From Hankyongella sp964404985 (GTDB lineage: Bacteria > Pseudomonadota > Alphaproteobacteria > Sphingomonadales > Sphingomonadaceae): 7,777 nucleotides of DNA. Every line of letters begins with the position of its first letter. Position 1 is the first letter of the stretch. Made by a program: the position numbers and the translations under genes. This document shows, piece after piece, positions 5,072-7,777 of the stretch. Under the pieces are notes generated by a model. The model was not told the origin of the DNA. It worked only from the letters and a program-made list of their open reading frames with translations, and did no database searches. Location of the stretch: NCBI GenBank assembly GCA_964404985.1, contig CAYOMD010000046.1:1-7777 (forward strand), given 5' to 3'.

Positions 5072-5098
5072 GGCATCGACGTCGGGGAAACCGATGCC
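5072..5098. repeat. hairpin between recombinase 2 and mobA
   Basis: GGCATCG (5072-5078) and CGATGCC (5092-5098) form a 7-bp stem with a 13-nt loop, 40 bp after the recombinase stop. There is no T-run on either strand, so it may be a weak bidirectional 3'-end structure or a recombinase site. Nothing coding is recognisable in 5032-5197. Confidence 0.35.
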
Positions 5099-5135
5099 GA
5101 ACCGGCAGCTTCTCCACGATCTTTGCCAAAACCCG

Positions 5136-5166
5136 CCATTCAGCAATCGACCCCATATCGGTCACT
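5136..5166 (+). repeat. candidate right boundary repeat of recombinase module (partner 2446-2476)
   Basis: CCATTCAG followed 13 bases later by ATCG occurs here and at 2446-2476 in the same orientation, with 17 of 31 bases identical without gaps. The two copies flank the two recombinase genes. The match is short and could be chance, so it is offered only as a place to look for the module's ends. Confidence 0.2.
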
Positions 5167-5197
5167 AAAGCGCTCGGATGTTGGGGCATGTCTCAGC

Positions 5198-5830
5198 TTA
5201 TGGCGGTCCGATTGCGGTTCTGTGCGCGACAGAAGCCTGCTCGGCAGCGCGAAGGTCATCGGGGGTGTTCACATTCAGAAATGGGTCAATCGCATCCGGC
5301 GATGCCTGAAATTCTGCGACCCGTGCTTGGCAGCTTTCGGCCCAACCGAACACCGAACGTTTTCCCGAGGCCAAATAGTCATGAAGCGCGCCAAGATCAT
5401 TGGCGGGCCACAAGGCGTTGACAGGGTGCGGCCGCCCAAGGGACGCGGCAATGGCCGGGGCGCCGGTTCGCAAAAGAGTGGCGACGAAGTCCATTGGCAG
5501 ATGCGGCTGATCGACGGCCACCGTGACGACCTGATCAAGCCCGACATCTCTCGCCCAAGACATCGCCGCATACACTCCGGCGAGCGGACCTGCTTCGGGC
5601 CATTGATCGTCGGCGATGACCTTCAGACCAAATCGCGCGTACTGATCAAGATCGTTGGCGTTGATGATCATCGGCCCGGTCGTCTGAGCGCGGATCCGGT
5701 CGATGACATGTTCCAGCAACGGCTTGCCGTGCAGATCGGCGAAAGCCTTGTTGGCCCCGAACCTGCGCGAGGCTCCTCCGGCAAGAATGCAGACACCGAC
5801 TTCAGAGATCCTGCCCACCCACCGACCCAT
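5198..5830 (-). CDS. mobA: molybdenum cofactor guanylyltransferase
   Basis: MobA joins GMP from GTP to molybdopterin-Mo, giving the bis-MGD cofactor that nitrate reductases need in the cytoplasm. The 210-residue protein shows the nucleotidyltransferase signature LAGGASRRFGANK (16-28), GPLAGVYAAM (81-90), AVDQPHLP (105-112, in the place of the metal-binding CDxP motif, with D107), GRPHPVNALWP (132-142) and FLNVNTPDDL (184-193). The length is normal for the family. ATG 5828-5830 overlaps the end of cobA by 29 bases; a GTG at 5816-5818 is a possible later start. It is the last gene of the nas operon here, and its product serves the nitrate reductase encoded two genes upstream. The gene is intact although the recombinase module ends 166 bp beyond its stop. 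Confidence 0.95.
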   Translation of the reverse strand: MGRWVGRISEVGVCILAGGASRRFGANKAFADLHGKPLLEHVIDRIRAQTTGPMIINANDLDQYARFGLKVIADDQWPEAGPLAGVYAAMSWARDVGLDQVVTVAVDQPHLPMDFVATLLRTGAPAIAASLGRPHPVNALWPANDLGALHDYLASGKRSVFGWAESCQARVAEFQASPDAIDPFLNVNTPDDLRAAEQASVAHRTAIGPP

Positions 5831-6638
5831 GCACTTGCAACATGTCCTGTACCTTGGCGGCCAGCGTAGAACCAGATTCCTTGCCTTGGGCGACCGGGTG
5901 CACGGCTTGCATGGCCTTGCCGATCAGGATCATCGCCGGGCCATCGCCGAGAACGGTGCGGGCCGCCAGTGGCAACATGGCGAGGTCGGTGGCAAACTGT
6001 CGCTCATGAGGCAGGCTGACGTTCTCGATCAGGATGACGGGTGTGTCGGCGGCAAGGCCCGCATCGCGCAAGCCCCTGGCGATATGCGGGGCGGCATCCT
6101 TGCCCATATAGACCGCCAGTGTCGCTTCGGGATCGGCGAGCGCCTGCCAATCGAGATCGGGCACCGCGCCGCGCTGGGTGTGGGCAGTGACGAACACCAG
6201 CCGCCGGGCGAGCCCGCGCAAGGTTAGCGAGGCTACCAGCGAAGCGGCCGCTGCACTGGCGGTGGTGACACCGGCACAAACCTGAACTGTGACGCCGGCA
6301 TCGCGGCAGGCTTCGATCTCCTCGGTCGCGCGGCCGAAGATTGACGGATCGCCCCCCTTCAACCGGACGACTCGCTGACCTGACAGGGCGGCCTTCACGA
6401 CAGAAGCGCAGATCAGCGGCTGCGGGGCCGAATGCCTGCCCGCCCGCTTGCCGACGCTGATGCGTTCGACATCGGGCGGCACCAGTGCCAGCACCGCCTC
6501 GCTCACCAAGGCATCGTGGAAGACGATGTCAGCGGCCCTGATCAGACGTTCGGCCTTGCGGGTCAAAAGCTCTGGATCGCCCGGCCCTGCACCCACCAGC
6601 CAGACCGATCCTGCCGGAAAATCGGCGTGCATCGTCAT
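5802..6638 (-). CDS. cobA: uroporphyrinogen-III C-methyltransferase (SUMT)
   Basis: This SAM-dependent enzyme methylates uroporphyrinogen III at C2 and C7 to precorrin-2, the branch point to siroheme (the nitrite reductase cofactor) and cobalamin. Its 278 residues contain the family landmarks: VGAGPGDPELLT (15-26), FHDALVS (40-46), ISVGKRAGRHSAPQ (60-73), VVRLKGGDPSIFGRATEE (90-107), AGVTTASAAAA (122-132), LTLRGLARRLVFVTAH (138-153) and YMGK (177-180). Only the methyltransferase domain is present, not the oxidase/ferrochelatase half of fused CysG, so those steps must be encoded elsewhere. Its ATG overlaps the nasA stop (ATGA, 6635-6638), indicating coupling. The operon context points to siroheme for nitrite reduction. 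SPSIFGRA-type wording instead of the commoner PFxFGRGGEE is a small variation. Confidence 0.95.
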   Translation of the reverse strand: MTMHADFPAGSVWLVGAGPGDPELLTRKAERLIRAADIVFHDALVSEAVLALVPPDVERISVGKRAGRHSAPQPLICASVVKAALSGQRVVRLKGGDPSIFGRATEEIEACRDAGVTVQVCAGVTTASAAAASLVASLTLRGLARRLVFVTAHTQRGAVPDLDWQALADPEATLAVYMGKDAAPHIARGLRDAGLAADTPVILIENVSLPHERQFATDLAMLPLAARTVLGDGPAMILIGKAMQAVHPVAQGKESGSTLAAKVQDMLQVHGSVGGQDL

Positions 6639-7777
6639 TCTGCGGCCTCCTTCAGATCAAGCTGCGCGTCCGCGATCATCCGCGCGATGTGCGGGCGGCA
6701 TGATCCGCAATTGGTGCCCGCACGAGTGGCATTGCCGATGCAAGCGACGGTCGCAGCGCCGCCCGCCATGGCGGCGGTGATTTCGCCTTCACCGACATCG
6801 TGACACACGCAGATGATGGCGCCGCGATCCGGCCCCGCCTCACGCGGGCGACCGGCAAGCATGGCAACAGGGTCTGCCACCGGCGCGCCGAGCTGGGCGG
6901 CGATCCATTCGCGCGGCGGCAGCGCTCCCTTGCGGGTGATGAACAGCGCGGCGGTGAGCATCCCGGCATCATCGCACACGGCAAAGCGCCGCATGCCCTT
7001 GGCGGCGTAGGCCACTTCGCTGCGGGTGCCTTGGGGGAGGAGGGCATCAGGGTCAGCCTCTTCGATGCCGCCGAGTTCATAGAGCCAGCCATGCTCCACC
7101 CGCGAGCGCACCCAGTAGTCGCAATCGGGGGTGGCAAGCGGCGCGCGCTCCACCAGGAAGCCGCGCCAGGCGAGGTCAGCGCGCGCGATGCGAGCCGGTG
7201 TATCCTTGAAGCCGGGCTGGCCCGAGAGCGGATCAGTGTCGGCGCTGGCGAGCCTGCCGGTGCGTCCGGTGTGCGGTGCGGCGGTCAGGTCGGTCCAGTG
7301 CATCGGCACAAACAGCCCGCCGCGCCCCTGCCCTGCGCTCAACGTGGCACGGTAGAGGCTGGTGCCCGCCGGGGTCGTGACCTTGCACAGATCGCCCTCG
7401 GCAATCCCGGCAGCGGCGGCATCGGCAGGGTTGATTTCGACCAGCGGCTCACGCCGGTGATGGGCGAGCTTCGCGCTGAGTCCGGTGCGGGTCATGGTGT
7501 GCCACTGATCGCGATACCGCCCGGTGTTGAGGCGGAGAGGAAAGGCGGCATCAGGCACGCGCGGCGCGGGCGGGGTGAGGGCGATCAGCCGGGGCTTGCC
7601 GGTGGGCGTCGGGTAGCCATCGGCCAGGGGATGCGCGCCGCCCCAGCGCAAGGGCTGCATGGCCTCATAGGCGGCGTCAGAGAGATCGGCCTGCGCGCTC
7701 AGATCAAGCTTGCGCCCGCGCGCGGCGGCGAGGGCGGTCATGGCGGCATATTCGCGGAACACGCTGGCTGCGTTCGG
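6635..7777 (-). CDS. nasA: assimilatory nitrate reductase catalytic subunit, C-terminal part (cut by window edge)
   Basis: The frame is open to the right edge, where it reads PNAASVFREY, so the 5' part lies outside; 380 codons are visible. The molybdopterin-dinucleotide-binding domain is seen in RLNTGRYRDQWHTMTRTGLS and the following EPLVEINPADAAAAGI. The C-terminal end carries a BFD-like [2Fe-2S] domain with cysteines in CVCHDVG (6803-6811) and TNCGSC (6698-6709). This arrangement is typical of cytoplasmic bacterial assimilatory nitrate reductase (NasA/NasC type), which reduces nitrate to nitrite with a bis-MGD and Fe-S clusters. The next two genes make siroheme precursor and bis-MGD. The N-terminal [4Fe-4S] and main Mo domains cannot be judged here. 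The regulatory region would be upstream, outside the window. Confidence 0.93.
   Translation of the reverse strand, partial: PNAASVFREYAAMTALAAARGRKLDLSAQADLSDAAYEAMQPLRWGGAHPLADGYPTPTGKPRLIALTPPAPRVPDAAFPLRLNTGRYRDQWHTMTRTGLSAKLAHHRREPLVEINPADAAAAGIAEGDLCKVTTPAGTSLYRATLSAGQGRGGLFVPMHWTDLTAAPHTGRTGRLASADTDPLSGQPGFKDTPARIARADLAWRGFLVERAPLATPDCDYWVRSRVEHGWLYELGGIEEADPDALLPQGTRSEVAYAAKGMRRFAVCDDAGMLTAALFITRKGALPPREWIAAQLGAPVADPVAMLAGRPREAGPDRGAIICVCHDVGEGEITAAMAGGAATVACIGNATRAGTNCGSCRPHIARMIADAQLDLKEAAE

Noticed and set aside
5032..5197. A tRNA or other RNA gene serving as the attachment site
   Set aside because: No tRNA-like cloverleaf or T-loop sequence could be seen in the gap or near 2400-2524.
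4922..5869. A 315-codon plus-strand frame over the end of recombinase 2 and all of mobA
   Set aside because: It is antisense to an intact mobA and shows no domain of its own.

Overview
The window looks like a piece of an alphaproteobacterial chromosome, most likely a sphingomonad or Erythrobacter-type organism. The grounds are the GC-rich coding style of the right half, a nitrate-assimilation gene order typical of that group, and a Y1-transposase remnant and RHS core that read like sphingomonad versions. This assignment is from memory of the families, not from a search. The window has two unlike halves: an accessory island (about 1-5170) and a core metabolic operon (5198-7777).

Left part (1-1093). 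This AT-rich stretch holds four copies of one repeat (A 198-237, B 478-514, C 700-753, D 976-1025) in alternating orientation. Pairs A/B and C/D bracket two segments of about 320 bp. Each segment contains one short rightward gene for a tiny protein with two predicted membrane segments (60 aa at 281-463; 48 aa at 807-953). Between the pairs lies a 50-codon N-terminal remnant of a Y1 (REP-associated, IS200-like) transposase on the minus strand, with a 10-bp palindrome just upstream that contains promoter-like boxes.

Middle part (1094-2399). A 5'-truncated RHS fragment keeps the conserved C-terminal RHS core, ending at DPSGL. It continues into a variable C-terminal domain with hydrophobic helices, which is a likely toxin tip. 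A gene overlapping it by 8 bases encodes an acyl-carrier-like protein without the usual phosphopantetheine serine, in the position expected of an immunity gene. The region therefore reads as a displaced RHS tip/immunity module, and the two small membrane-protein genes to its left may be further orphan immunity genes.

Next (2525-5031) are two complete tyrosine recombinases that overlap by 4 bases (ATGA). Both keep all the catalytic residues. They form a two-gene recombinase module, and weak candidate direct repeats lie on its two sides.

Right part (5198-7777, minus strand). The 3' part of a nitrate assimilation operon reads nasA (large subunit, cut by the window edge), then cobA (uroporphyrinogen-III methyltransferase for siroheme), then mobA (molybdenum cofactor guanylyltransferase). 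The genes overlap and supply the enzyme, a precursor step for nitrite reductase's siroheme, and the cofactor maturation step. The recombinase module ends only 166 bp from the mobA stop codon, so the island abuts the end of this operon without breaking it.
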